DNA of 64,000 nt. Origin: Acidobacteriota bacterium (GTDB lineage: Bacteria; Acidobacteriota; Blastocatellia; Pyrinomonadales; Pyrinomonadaceae). Positions within the stretch are counted from its first letter, which is position 1. Every line of letters starts with the position of its first letter. The position numbers and the translations under genes are program-made. Shown in pieces: positions 24,907-32,652 of this stretch. The notes beneath the pieces are model-generated. The model was given only the letters and a program-made list of their open reading frames with translations. It was not told the DNA's origin and did no database searches. Where the stretch lies: contig QHXR01000004.1 of the NCBI GenBank assembly GCA_003223025.1, positions 112,504-176,503 on the forward strand, given 5' to 3'.

Positions 24907-25650
24907 ATGAAACCTCGCATCCTCATTACTAACGACGACGGTATCCACTCCGAAGGGATCGCTGCACTCGAGTCGGCGATGAATGAGATCGGCGAAGTAT
25001 TCGTAGTCGCACCGGAATCCGAGATGAGCGGAGCATCGCACAGTCTCACGCTCGGCCGTCCGCTTCGCATTCGTCAGATCGACGAGCATCACTGGACGGT
25101 CGACGGCACACCGACGGACTGCGTGACCCTCGCCGTGAATCGAATTTTAGCGAACGGCAAACTACCGGACATCTGTGTTTCCGGGATCAATCACGGAGCG
25201 AATCTCGGCGACGACGCAACTTATTCCGGAACGGTCGCCGGCGCGATGGAGGCAACGATCCTCGGCGTGCCCGGTCTTGCGTTCAGCCTCGTTGCGACAC
25301 GCAGTCACGATTTTACCGAGTCGGCGAGGATCGCCGCCGATGTAACTCGAAAGGCGTTGGCCGAAGGCATTCCTGAGTGGACGCTTCTGAACGTGAACGT
25401 CCCAAAAGGAACGCCGAAAGGGATCCGCGTCACGCGACAGGGATTTAAGGAAGCGAAGCCTGTGATCAGCGAACACATCGATCCGCGCGGCAAACCTTAC
25501 TATTGGATCGGCGAAGTCCGCGAGGGATTTCGCGCCGCAGGCGGAACGGATTTCGAAGCGATCGACGAAGGTTACGTCTCAATTACTCCGATGCGGACGG
25601 ATCTAACGAATCACGGTGCGTTGGAAGGGATGAAGAACTGGGAGAATTGA
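24907..25650 (+). CDS. surE: 5'/3'-nucleotidase SurE
   Basis: 247 aa from the ATG at 24907 (AGGAAAC upstream). Metal-dependent survival-protein nucleotidase that removes phosphate from nucleoside monophosphates. Seen: ILITNDDGIHSEG with the metal-binding DD pair (D10, D11), PESEMSGASHSLTL, VDGTPTDCV, and SGINHGANLGDDATYSGTVA (catalytic Asn and Ser region). It is followed by pcm and dedA on the same strand; surE-pcm is a widely conserved pair linked to stationary-phase survival. Translation start upstream of this point would run into the stutter repeat and is unlikely. Confidence 0.95.
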   Translation: MKPRILITNDDGIHSEGIAALESAMNEIGEVFVVAPESEMSGASHSLTLGRPLRIRQIDEHHWTVDGTPTDCVTLAVNRILANGKLPDICVSGINHGANLGDDATYSGTVAGAMEATILGVPGLAFSLVATRSHDFTESARIAADVTRKALAEGIPEWTLLNVNVPKGTPKGIRVTRQGFKEAKPVISEHIDPRGKPYYWIGEVREGFRAAGGTDFEAIDEGYVSITPMRTDLTNHGALEGMKNWEN

Positions 25651-25656
25651 GAATTG

Positions 25657-25767
25657 CGATTTTCGAATTTCGATTTGTGATCTCGTGGTTCGGCAGAATC
25701 GAAATCAGCTCGCCAGTTCCTCGACAAGTTGAGAAGTACGCGATCGCAAATCGAAATTCGAAAATCG
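25657..25767. repeat. Perfect 21-bp inverted repeat in the surE-pcm spacer
   Basis: Arms at 25657-25677 and 25747-25767 are exact complements built from CGAATTTCGATTTG-type stutters. The spacer of 127 bp between surE and pcm could therefore fold as one hairpin, and pcm has no visible Shine-Dalgarno beside it. Confidence 0.8.
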
Positions 25768-25777
25768 AAAATTCCAA

Positions 25778-26461
25778 ATGAACGCTTTTGCTCCAAAAAC
25801 AAACGGCTCGGATGGCTTCGAGATTCCTCGCGGGAGGATGGTCGAGCATCTGCGTAATCATTACAAGATCGCAGACGAACGCGTGCTCGACGCAATGAAC
25901 CGCGTTCCGCGTCATGCATTCGTACCCGAAGCATTGAAAGCTCAGGCGTACAAGGACAACGCACTTCCGATCTCCGGCGGCCAGACGATCTCGCAGCCGT
26001 TTATCGTCGCACGCATGACCGAGTTGCTCGAATTGAAAGGACGCGAGCGCGTCCTCGAGATCGGATCCGGCTCAGGATATCAAACCGCGATTCTCGCGAC
26101 CGTCGCGCGAAAAGTGTTCGCGGTCGAGCGGCTTCAGGTCCTTGCGGCGGAAGCGAAACAGAAGTTGATGCAGATCGGATTCAGAAACATCTCGTATCGT
26201 TGCGACGACGGAACAAACGGTTGGGAAGTTTATGCTCCGTTCGATGCGATGCTCGTCGCGGCCGGCGGACCGAGCATACCGGAGCCGTTAGTGAAACAAC
26301 TCGAGATCGGGGGACGGATGGTGATCCCGATCGGCTCGGATCAAAAGTCCCAGATGCTCGTACGCGTTACACGAACCGACAAAGGATTCGAAACTGAGAA
26401 TTTTGGTCCGTGCGCGTTCGTACCTCTCATTGGTACTCATGGTTGGGAAGGAAAGAAGTAG
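25778..26461 (+). CDS. pcm: Protein-L-isoaspartate O-methyltransferase
   Basis: 227 aa. Repairs damaged proteins by methylating isoaspartyl residues with SAM. Motifs in order: RVPRHAFVPEAL, the substrate-binding loop LPISGGQTISQPFIVARM, SAM motif I VLEIGSGSGYQTAIL, then FDAMLVAAGGPSIPEPLVKQ and GGRMVIPIG. Length is normal for bacterial PCMT. It sits between surE and dedA, a common stress-survival arrangement. The N-terminal 20 residues before RGRMVEHL are variable; the ATG at 25778 is kept because no better start is visible. Confidence 0.95.
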   Translation: MNAFAPKTNGSDGFEIPRGRMVEHLRNHYKIADERVLDAMNRVPRHAFVPEALKAQAYKDNALPISGGQTISQPFIVARMTELLELKGRERVLEIGSGSGYQTAILATVARKVFAVERLQVLAAEAKQKLMQIGFRNISYRCDDGTNGWEVYAPFDAMLVAAGGPSIPEPLVKQLEIGGRMVIPIGSDQKSQMLVRVTRTDKGFETENFGPCAFVPLIGTHGWEGKK

Positions 26462-26466
26462 ATTTA

Positions 26467-26552
26467 CTCCGGAATAACCGCAAAGTAAAAACTGAAAACG
26501 ATTCATTTCTTACTTTTCAGTTTTCACTTTTCACTTTTCAGTTATTTCGGAG
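26467..26552. repeat. Hairpin-forming spacer between pcm and dedA
   Basis: Outer arms CTCCGGAATAAC / GTTATTTCGGAG (one mismatch) enclose inner arms of AAGTAAAAACTGAAAA and TTTTCAGTTTTCACTT type. Almost the entire intergenic region is one imperfect hairpin built of TTTTCACTTTTCA stutters. Confidence 0.75.
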
Positions 26553-26566
26553 AATGGTTTTGGATT

Positions 26567-27268
26567 ATGGATTCAGCTCTAGACTTTATTTACCAGATCA
26601 AGGATTACTTAAATCCAAAATTTCTAATCGACTGGATGCTGGCATTCATGGGGTCCTGGGTTTATCTCGGACTGTGGTTCGTAATCTTTGCCGAAACCGG
26701 TCTCGCCGTCGGATTCTTTCTTCCCGGTGATTCGCTTCTTGTCGTCTCCGGACTTTTCGCGGCGGCGCAGAAGCTAAATGTTTTTCTCGTCATGCTCGCG
26801 TTCTTTCTCGGCTCCGTCATCGGCGATAGCACCGGCTACTGGACCGGACGCGTGATGGGCAAAACACTTTTCAATCGCGAAAGCTCGTTCATTTTCAAAC
26901 CAAGCCGCGTCGAAAAGGCACGTCACTTTTTTGAGAAGTATGGTGTCAAGACGGTGATCCTCGCGCGCTTTGTTCCGATCGTCCGCACGTTTGCCCCGCT
27001 CGTCGTCGGTGCGACCGGAATGCCGTACGCGAAGTTCCTGACGTTCAGCATCATCGGCGGCGCAATGTGGATCTGCAGCATGGTGCTCGGCGGATATTTT
27101 CTCGGCGGGGTTATTGAAAGAACGCTTGGGATCAAGCTCGAGGATAATATCGAAAAAGTCGTGATCGTCGTCGTGTTCATTTCGCTTCTGCCGCCCCTTA
27201 TCGAATTTCTAAAACACCGGTTCGGGAAAAAGCCTTCGGTGATCGAAGACGAGAATGCAGTTTCTTAA
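26567..27268 (+). CDS. DedA/SNARE-associated family membrane protein
   Basis: 233 aa polytopic protein. Conserved DedA features: FAETGLAVGFFLPGDSLLVV with the acidic Glu and Asp, SVIGDSTGYWTGRVMG, and the re-entrant ARFVPIVRTFAPLVVGATG motif with its Arg residues. DedA proteins move phospholipids or undecaprenyl phosphate between membrane leaflets and are needed for envelope integrity and proton homeostasis. Third gene after surE and pcm. Which lipid it flips cannot be deduced. Confidence 0.9.
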   Translation: MDSALDFIYQIKDYLNPKFLIDWMLAFMGSWVYLGLWFVIFAETGLAVGFFLPGDSLLVVSGLFAAAQKLNVFLVMLAFFLGSVIGDSTGYWTGRVMGKTLFNRESSFIFKPSRVEKARHFFEKYGVKTVILARFVPIVRTFAPLVVGATGMPYAKFLTFSIIGGAMWICSMVLGGYFLGGVIERTLGIKLEDNIEKVVIVVVFISLLPPLIEFLKHRFGKKPSVIEDENAVS

Positions 27269-27278
27269 TTTTCTTTTT

Positions 27279-27357
27279 GCCCGCGAAATACGCGAAAGGA
27301 CGCGAAAGTAGGAAAAGAGTCTTTTCTTATTCGCGTCCTTTTCGCGTATTTCGCGGG
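27279..27357. terminator. Very long hairpin after dedA
   Basis: About 27 bp arms (CCCGCGAAATACGCGAAAGG and its complement, one bulge) built of CGCGAAA units, about 30 bases apart. Probably stops transcription, though it is longer than normal terminators and belongs to the stutter-repeat class. Confidence 0.65.
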
Positions 27358-27425
27358 TAAAATTCTTTGTTTGATAGGTTCGTTGACTTATCCGTCTTCG
27401 TAACCTAGACTCTAATACTTGTTAT

Positions 27426-27502
<77 letters not shown>

Positions 27503-27507
27503 TTTAG

Positions 27508-27556
27508 CAAAACGAAAAGGTGGAAGAGTGTTTATCTCTTTCACCTTTTCGTTTTG
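27508..27556 (+). terminator. Terminator after tRNA-Pro
   Basis: CAAAACGAAAAGGTG pairs exactly with CACCTTTTCGTTTTG, and inner AAGAG/CTCTT extends the stem to about 21 bp with a seven-base loop. Confidence 0.85.
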
Positions 27557-27706
27557 TAACTCATCTTTTTCCTCAGTACTTCACGGTATTCCACCCGACA
27601 TCCGGTACTCCGCCCGCTTGATACCCTTTCAGAATAGCTGTCTCCGATCTCACAAATACCGGCGGTAGCAAACTTATATTTCTTTTACGAACGAGGGAGG
27701 GTAGTA

Positions 27707-28492
27707 ATGAATAGATTTAGGAAGCTTTTCTCGGCGGCCGTGTGCAGCCTTTTGATATTTTGCATTACGTTGAATGCTGCGGTGCTCGTCGACGATACGT
27801 TCCAGGATGCGAACAGTCAGAATCAGGCCTTGCCGTCGTCGATTCGGATATTCAACGGACGTACCGCGACAATTCGGACAGATACTGTCGGCGCGGTCGC
27901 GTTCTCACCGGCGAGCACTTCGTCGGAAGGGTTCTGGGGATTCTTTACCGATGGAGCTCCCGTCACGCTCGGCGTCGGGGACCGACTTGCGGTGTCGACG
28001 TCTTTCTCACTATCGGGTGTCGGAGCGTCGGGCGGCACCGATCTGCGATTCGGCGTTTTCGATTCCAAAGGTACCCGCAACACGACGAATCTGACGGGCG
28101 GCATCAACAGCCCGACATTTGCGGACGATACCGGCTACGCCGCCCGACTCGCGGGGACAAGTGGTTCCGGCAATCCGTTCACACTTTTTCACCGCGTCGC
28201 ACCCGGTGCGAATGATCCGTTGATCAATGCGACGACTCCGCTTCCAAGCAGCGAGTATGTAGAAGTCCCGGCGACAAGCTCCACTCCGCGACAGGCACTT
28301 ACGGATGGGGTTGAGTACACGCTTACTTATCAGATCGAACGTCTCACCGATACTTCGACCCGGCTAACGGTCTCACTCGTCGGCGGAACTGTGAACCTTA
28401 ATACTACGGGTGTCGAAACAAGCAGCACTCCGCATACGACATTCGACTACAGTGGTATGCGAACTACACGCCAGCCGCTCCCGTTATTGTGA
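27707..28492 (+). CDS. Pectinesterase precursor, N-terminal part (before a frameshift)
   Basis: 261 aa with a signal peptide (residues 1-25) after GAGGGAGGG. The mature region is beta-rich (LVDDTFQDANSQNQALP, WGFFTDGAPVTLGVGDRLAV, TPRQALTDGVEYTLTYQIER) and resembles a carbohydrate-binding jelly-roll module. It stops abruptly at FDYSGMRTTRQPLPLL. In the frame of the next ORF the DNA at 28453 onward reads WYANYTPAAPVIVSQPQPS, the expected lead into an Ig-like domain. A one-base loss near 28451-28456 would join the two ORFs into one 1,160-residue protein. Either a true mutation or a sequence error; not a natural gene end. Confidence 0.6.
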   Translation: MNRFRKLFSAAVCSLLIFCITLNAAVLVDDTFQDANSQNQALPSSIRIFNGRTATIRTDTVGAVAFSPASTSSEGFWGFFTDGAPVTLGVGDRLAVSTSFSLSGVGASGGTDLRFGVFDSKGTRNTTNLTGGINSPTFADDTGYAARLAGTSGSGNPFTLFHRVAPGANDPLINATTPLPSSEYVEVPATSSTPRQALTDGVEYTLTYQIERLTDTSTRLTVSLVGGTVNLNTTGVETSSTPHTTFDYSGMRTTRQPLPLL

Positions 28493-31194
28493 GTCAGCCG
28501 CAGCCTTCGAATCTGAATGTGCAGGTCGGATCCAATGTGACATTGTCGGTCGGCGCGACCGGCAATGAGCTGATGTACCAGTGGCGGAAGAACGGACAGC
28601 CGATCGTCGGAAATCCGACGGCGACGACAGCGACGCTGCAACTGACGAATGTACAGGTGAGCGACTCCGGAGTTTACGACGTCGTGGTGAGCAATTCGGG
28701 TGGCAGCGAAACCAGCGACCCGGTGAATTTGACCGTCACAAGCGGTCCGGTCGATCCGGCTCCCACGATAACCGACCAACCGGACGATACTATGGTTTCA
28801 GTCGGATCCTCGGCGACGCTGTCCGTTACCGCGACCGGTTCGAATCTCGTTTACCAATGGTACAAGGACGGCATGCCGATCCCGGGCGCGACCGGTCCGA
28901 CGTTAACGTTCCCGATGGCACAGCTCAGCGATACGGGCGATTACTACGTCGTCGTCAGTAACTCGGGCGGAACCGTTACAAGCAATACCGCGCATCTCAC
29001 CGTCGTTTCGACAATATCCTTGATCGATGTAGCTCCACCGACGGGCACGACGAATGTCTGCACTGACACGGCGATAAGAATCACATTCGATCAGCCGCCG
29101 GTTGCCGGGACATCGGGAACGATCCGGATCTTCCGGGCGGATGGAACGCTGGTGGACACGATCGACATGTCGAACGATACCGTGCCCGGAACTTTGGTTC
29201 CCGGAACCCAGTCGTCGAAGAGCATTGGTGGCGCGAGCAGCATGTTCAATTACTATCCGATCCTGATCGACGGCAACAGCGCGACTATCTATCTGCATCA
29301 TGCTCTCGACTACAACCAAACGTACTATGTGATGATCGACGCCGGCGCGATCACGGATGCGAGCGGTGCTCCGTTCGCGGGGATCAATCAGCCGAACCAA
29401 TACCAGTTCAGCACGCGCACCGCTGCTCCGGCGGCGGGCAAGAATCCGCTGGTCGTATCGGCGACCGGTGCCGGAGATTTCTGTACGGTTCAGGGAGCGA
29501 TCGACTTCGTTCCGACGAACAACACGCAGCGCCGGACGATCTACGTTCGCAACGGTGTGTACAACGAGATCGTCTACGTTCGCTCGAACAAACGATTTAT
29601 CACGGTCCGAGGCGAAACCCGCAACGGTGCCCGTATCGAATATGCGAACAACGAAAACCTGAACACAGGAACTTTGACCCGGACGCTGTTCGGCGTCGAT
29701 GCTGCTGACTTCCAACTATGGAATATCACGATCCGTAATACGACAACGAAGTTGAATTCGGCAAACAACACGCGGCAAGCCGAAGCGTTCCGCGGTAACA
29801 ACGATCGGATCGTCTTGAATCGTGTGAGCCTTTATAGTTTTCAGGACACGCTGCTGCTGCAAAGTCAGGGACCGCAGGGCGCGTATGTCAATGAAAGCTA
29901 TATCGAAGGCGATGTCGATTTCACGTGGGGAGCGGGCACGGTCTTCTTCAAAAACTGCGAACTGAAAGACGTCGCACCGGCGTCGCGGCCACAGTCCTAC
30001 TATTCGCAGATCCGAAATCCGCAGGGCAAGATCGGGAACGTCTACGTCGGCTGCCGACTCACTCGCGGCACGGATACGCCTGACAATTCCGCTTATCTTT
30101 CGAGGATCGATCCCGATGACTTCCCTTACAGTCAGGTCGTGTGGATCGATACGTTGATGGATCGGCATATTACTCCGCAGGGCTGGTTGATCAACAACCC
30201 GAGTCTCGAACCGGTACCGGCAAATTATCCGAATATAAAATTCTGGGAATATAACAGCCGCGATATCACAACCGGTCAGCCGATCGATGTCAGTCAACGG
30301 CATCCGTTGTCCCGGCAACTGACTCCCGAAGAAGCCGCATTCTGGCGCAATCCTGCGAACGTACTCGGTGGCTGGGTTCCGAATCTTCAAGGAACGAAAT
30401 TCGATTTCGATGGCGATGGCGCGGCGGATCGTTCGGTCTTCAGACCTGGCGATCAGACGTGGTATCTCGATCAGACGTCATTGAGTTATCAGATCACGAA
30501 ATTCGGATTGTCGAGTGATGTTATTGTTCCCGCCGACTACGACGGTGACGGACGAACGGATATCGCCGTTTATCGAAGCGGTACATGGTACATACTCGGC
30601 TCCGCATCCGGACTGATCGGAACACAGTTCGGCGTAGCCGGAGATGTACCGCAGCCTGCCGATTTCGACGGCGATGGACGGGCGGAGGTCGCGGTCTTCC
30701 GAGGCGGCACGTGGTACACATTCAATCTGTTGAACGGAGAGATCACACAGGTGCAGTTTGGTTTGTCCGGAGACGTACCGGTCGTTGGGGATTACGACGG
30801 CGACGGAAAAGCAGATCGGGCGATCTATCGTCCGTCGACAGGGACCTGGTGGTATCTCAGTAGTGTCGCCGGTACGCAGAACGCCGTGCAGTTCGGTATC
30901 TCGAGCGACGTTCCGGTTCCGGCTGATTACGATGGAGATTCGAAGACCGATTTCGCCGTCTACCGCGATGGTGTTTGGTGGGTGCTGAACAGCAGCAGCG
31001 GAACGGCCACGACGTACCAGTTTGGAATATCGACTGACCAGCCTGTACCGGCCGACTATGATGGCGATGGAAAAGCGGACTTTGCTGTTTATCGCAACGG
31101 CATATGGTACATCGCAAGCAGTTCAAGCGGATTCATGATCACGCAGTTCGGTACCGCCGGGGACCAACCCGCGCCTGGTGCGTATATACCCTAG
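28489..31194 (+). CDS. Pectinesterase with Ig-like domains and six FG-GAP-like repeats (C-terminal part)
   Basis: 901 aa from a nominal GTG, but the frame is open back to the frameshift near 28453, so this is probably the rest of the preceding gene. Domains in order: two Ig-like domains (about 1-85 and 90-180, each with YQWxKxGxPI), a Big_5-like domain (about 185-310), a family CE8 pectinesterase (about 315-600), and six Asp-rich repeats (DFDGDGAAD, DYDGDGRTD and so on). The CE8 part has RTIYVRNGVYNE, RQAEAFRG, FQDTLLLQSQ and DVDFTWGAG, covering the catalytic Gln/Asp and Asp motifs. It would remove methyl groups from pectin outside the cell. The protein ends APGAYIP, like its repeat-bearing neighbours. 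Confidence 0.82.
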   Translation: MSQPQPSNLNVQVGSNVTLSVGATGNELMYQWRKNGQPIVGNPTATTATLQLTNVQVSDSGVYDVVVSNSGGSETSDPVNLTVTSGPVDPAPTITDQPDDTMVSVGSSATLSVTATGSNLVYQWYKDGMPIPGATGPTLTFPMAQLSDTGDYYVVVSNSGGTVTSNTAHLTVVSTISLIDVAPPTGTTNVCTDTAIRITFDQPPVAGTSGTIRIFRADGTLVDTIDMSNDTVPGTLVPGTQSSKSIGGASSMFNYYPILIDGNSATIYLHHALDYNQTYYVMIDAGAITDASGAPFAGINQPNQYQFSTRTAAPAAGKNPLVVSATGAGDFCTVQGAIDFVPTNNTQRRTIYVRNGVYNEIVYVRSNKRFITVRGETRNGARIEYANNENLNTGTLTRTLFGVDAADFQLWNITIRNTTTKLNSANNTRQAEAFRGNNDRIVLNRVSLYSFQDTLLLQSQGPQGAYVNESYIEGDVDFTWGAGTVFFKNCELKDVAPASRPQSYYSQIRNPQGKIGNVYVGCRLTRGTDTPDNSAYLSRIDPDDFPYSQVVWIDTLMDRHITPQGWLINNPSLEPVPANYPNIKFWEYNSRDITTGQPIDVSQRHPLSRQLTPEEAAFWRNPANVLGGWVPNLQGTKFDFDGDGAADRSVFRPGDQTWYLDQTSLSYQITKFGLSSDVIVPADYDGDGRTDIAVYRSGTWYILGSASGLIGTQFGVAGDVPQPADFDGDGRAEVAVFRGGTWYTFNLLNGEITQVQFGLSGDVPVVGDYDGDGKADRAIYRPSTGTWWYLSSVAGTQNAVQFGISSDVPVPADYDGDSKTDFAVYRDGVWWVLNSSSGTATTYQFGISTDQPVPADYDGDGKADFAVYRNGIWYIASSSSGFMITQFGTAGDQPAPGAYIP

Positions 31195-31202
31195 AGGAAG
31201 AC

Positions 31203-31233
31203 GAAGAGGCTGTCCAAAAAAGGCAGCCTCTTT
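31203..31233 (+). terminator. Intrinsic terminator after the pectinesterase
   Basis: GAGGCTG / CAGCCTC stem (31205-31211 with 31224-31230) followed by TTTA. Confidence 0.75.
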
Positions 31234-31235
31234 AG

Positions 31236-31425
31236 ATTGCCTCCAGCTTTTTAGCTGGAGGTAGCAGTCGAAACAAGTGGCTCAGCCGAAGAAAAATAAA
31301 ATATCAATCATCCTTCAGAGCTTTAGCTAAATTCGGCTAAAGGCAAAAAGGAAATATTTTTCGTCGATTCGGCTAAAGCCTGCCCTATTCGCAACAGGCC
31401 CACTAGCTAAAGCCAGTGGCAATTG
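31236..31425. repeat. Cluster of small GCTAAAG palindromic repeats
   Basis: CTCCAGCTTTTTAGCTGGAG is a perfect small hairpin. It is followed by several GCTAAAG/CTTTAGC motifs (TTTAGCTAAATTCGGCTAAA, TTCGGCTAAAGCC, TAGCTAAAGCCAG). It looks like a second family of REP-like fragments next to the RAYT region. No ORF is supported here. Confidence 0.5.
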
Positions 31426-31455
31426 AAAAAGGCCGCCTTTTCAGACGGCCTCTTC
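31426..31455 (-). terminator. Terminator of queD (minus strand)
   Basis: GAGGCCG / CGGCC pairing on the minus strand followed by TTTTT, 30 bp after the queD stop. Confidence 0.75.
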
Positions 31456-31483
31456 AGATTAAGGCGACGGATTTATTTCGATG

Positions 31484-31867
31484 CTACCCGAGCTGGTAGG
31501 TTGCGACGCTGGTCGGTGTTTCGTAGCAGCGAACTTTATAAACCTGAACGCGTTCATCACCGACGCGTCCGTTCAAATATTCCAAAATATATCTCGCGAG
31601 ATTTTCCGCGGACGGATTTAGTTCTTCATCGAACGGCGGCAGCTCGTTGATGTTTCTATGATCCAGATATTTTACGATCTCATCTGCCGCAGCTTTCAGA
31701 TCCACAAAGTCGATCAGCAATCCGATGTTATTCAGCTCTTCGCCTTTCGCAAAGATCTCGATCTTATAATTATGGCCGTGAAGGTTCTCGCACTTCCCTT
31801 TGTAGCCGCGTAGTTGATGCGCGGATGAGAAGTTGCGTTCGATCATTACTTCGTAGAATGAAGACAT
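31484..31867 (-). CDS. queD: 6-carboxytetrahydropterin synthase QueD
   Basis: 127 aa. Makes 6-carboxy-5,6,7,8-tetrahydropterin from dihydroneopterin triphosphate, the first pathway-specific steps to preQ0 and queuosine. The zinc ligands are visible as H17 in FSSAHQL and H30/H32 in NLHGHNY, with catalytic C26 in KCENLHGH. ETPTSVATYQL near the end carries the conserved Glu of the family. Size is normal. It stands alone, without queC or queE nearby, and lies beside a REP-like array that begins 13 bp upstream of its start. Confidence 0.93.
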   Translation of the reverse strand: MSSFYEVMIERNFSSAHQLRGYKGKCENLHGHNYKIEIFAKGEELNNIGLLIDFVDLKAAADEIVKYLDHRNINELPPFDEELNPSAENLARYILEYLNGRVGDERVQVYKVRCYETPTSVATYQLG

Positions 31868-31879
31868 ACCAGTTCTTTA

Positions 31880-31957
31880 GCACCAAAGGTGCGAACGTAA
31901 TTTAGCCAGGGCCAACGGCCCTGGTAGTCGCCGAAAACGCTCGAGCCGCAACGCGGC
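31880..31957 (-). repeat. REP-like palindromes, left flank of the RAYT
   Basis: Palindrome A GCACCAAAGGTGC (31880-31892) and palindrome B CCAGGGCCAACGGCCCTGG (31906-31924), then GCCGCAACGCGGC (31945-31957). Read on the minus strand the order is B, GCTAAATT, A, the same as on the right flank, so the two flanks are inverted relative to each other. Confidence 0.8.
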
Positions 31958-31965
31958 GGCGTAAA

Positions 31966-32421
31966 TCAGTCCCATACGTATCTCTCGTCGTATTCTACAT
32001 CATGCTTTTCTAACAATCCTCGAAACTCGCTTTTGAAATCCTGACGGTGATGATGTTCGCGCTGGTTTTGGATGTAGTGGTTTACCACATCGACATTCGA
32101 ACGGCTGACCGAGAAGGCTCCGTAACCGCTCTGCCATGAAAAATTTCTGTAAATGTTTCCCTGCGTTTTCATCCACTTCGACGTGCTCGTCTTCACCGCC
32201 TCAACCACGTCGGCGATACACCACGTACGAGAGAGGTTGAATAACGCGTGAATATGATCCTCGACACCGCCGATCAATTTCGCCGTCGATTTGCACTCGT
32301 CATGGAAGACGGTCGCCATTTAAGCATAAAGATCAGGTGCGATCGATTCCGAAATAAATGGTTGTCTGTTTTTGGTTGAGAAAACGAGATGGATGTAGAT
32401 ATGGGAGAGAGATTGGGGCAT
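31966..32421 (-). pseudogene. RAYT / IS200-like Y1 transposase gene broken by an in-frame stop
   Basis: The natural start is the ATG at 32421 (MPQSLSHIYIHLVFSTKNRQ), the usual opening of REP-associated tyrosine transposases. The frame meets TAA at 32320-32322 and continues in the same frame with MATVFHDECKSTAKLIGGVE. The stop stands where relatives carry LYA followed by Tyr or a similar residue, so one base change (TAT/TAC to TAA) explains it. The HUH metal motif (EDHIHAL), YGAFSVSRS, the catalytic Tyr region VNHYIQNQREHH and YDERYVWD are all intact. These enzymes nick single-stranded REP hairpins. Full length would be about 151 aa. Readthrough or restart at 32319 would give an incomplete domain. 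Confidence 0.85.
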
Positions 32422-32489
32422 ATTTTCCTCCGCCTTTCGGCTGATTAATATTCCCCGATTTAAAACCGTAGACCAGGTCGGTTTACTCC

Positions 32490-32629
32490 GCACCGTTGGT
32501 GCTTCGACCGTTTCCGTTGTTCCAGGGCCGTTGGCCCTGGCTAAATAACTTCGCACCTTTGGTGCTTCTGAATATTCGCTCGTTCCAGGGCCGTTGGCGC
32601 TGGCTAAATTATTGTCGCACCTTTGGTGC
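32490..32629 (+). repeat. REP-like palindrome array, right flank of the RAYT
   Basis: Alternating palindromes: A0 GCACCGTTGGTGC (32490-32502), B1 CCAGGGCCGTTGGCCCTGG (32522-32540), A1 GCACCTTTGGTGC (32553-32565), B2 with one change (32585-32603), A2 (32617-32629). The B-GCTAAAT-A unit repeats with a 63-64 bp period. The spacer holds no gene. Confidence 0.85.
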
Positions 32630-32652
32630 TTCTGAAAACAATCGGCTCGCGT

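Noticed and set aside
32490..32629. Possible short CRISPR array beside the RAYT
   Set aside because: The repeated 63-64 bp unit is made of two palindromes with a near-constant linker, typical of REP elements.
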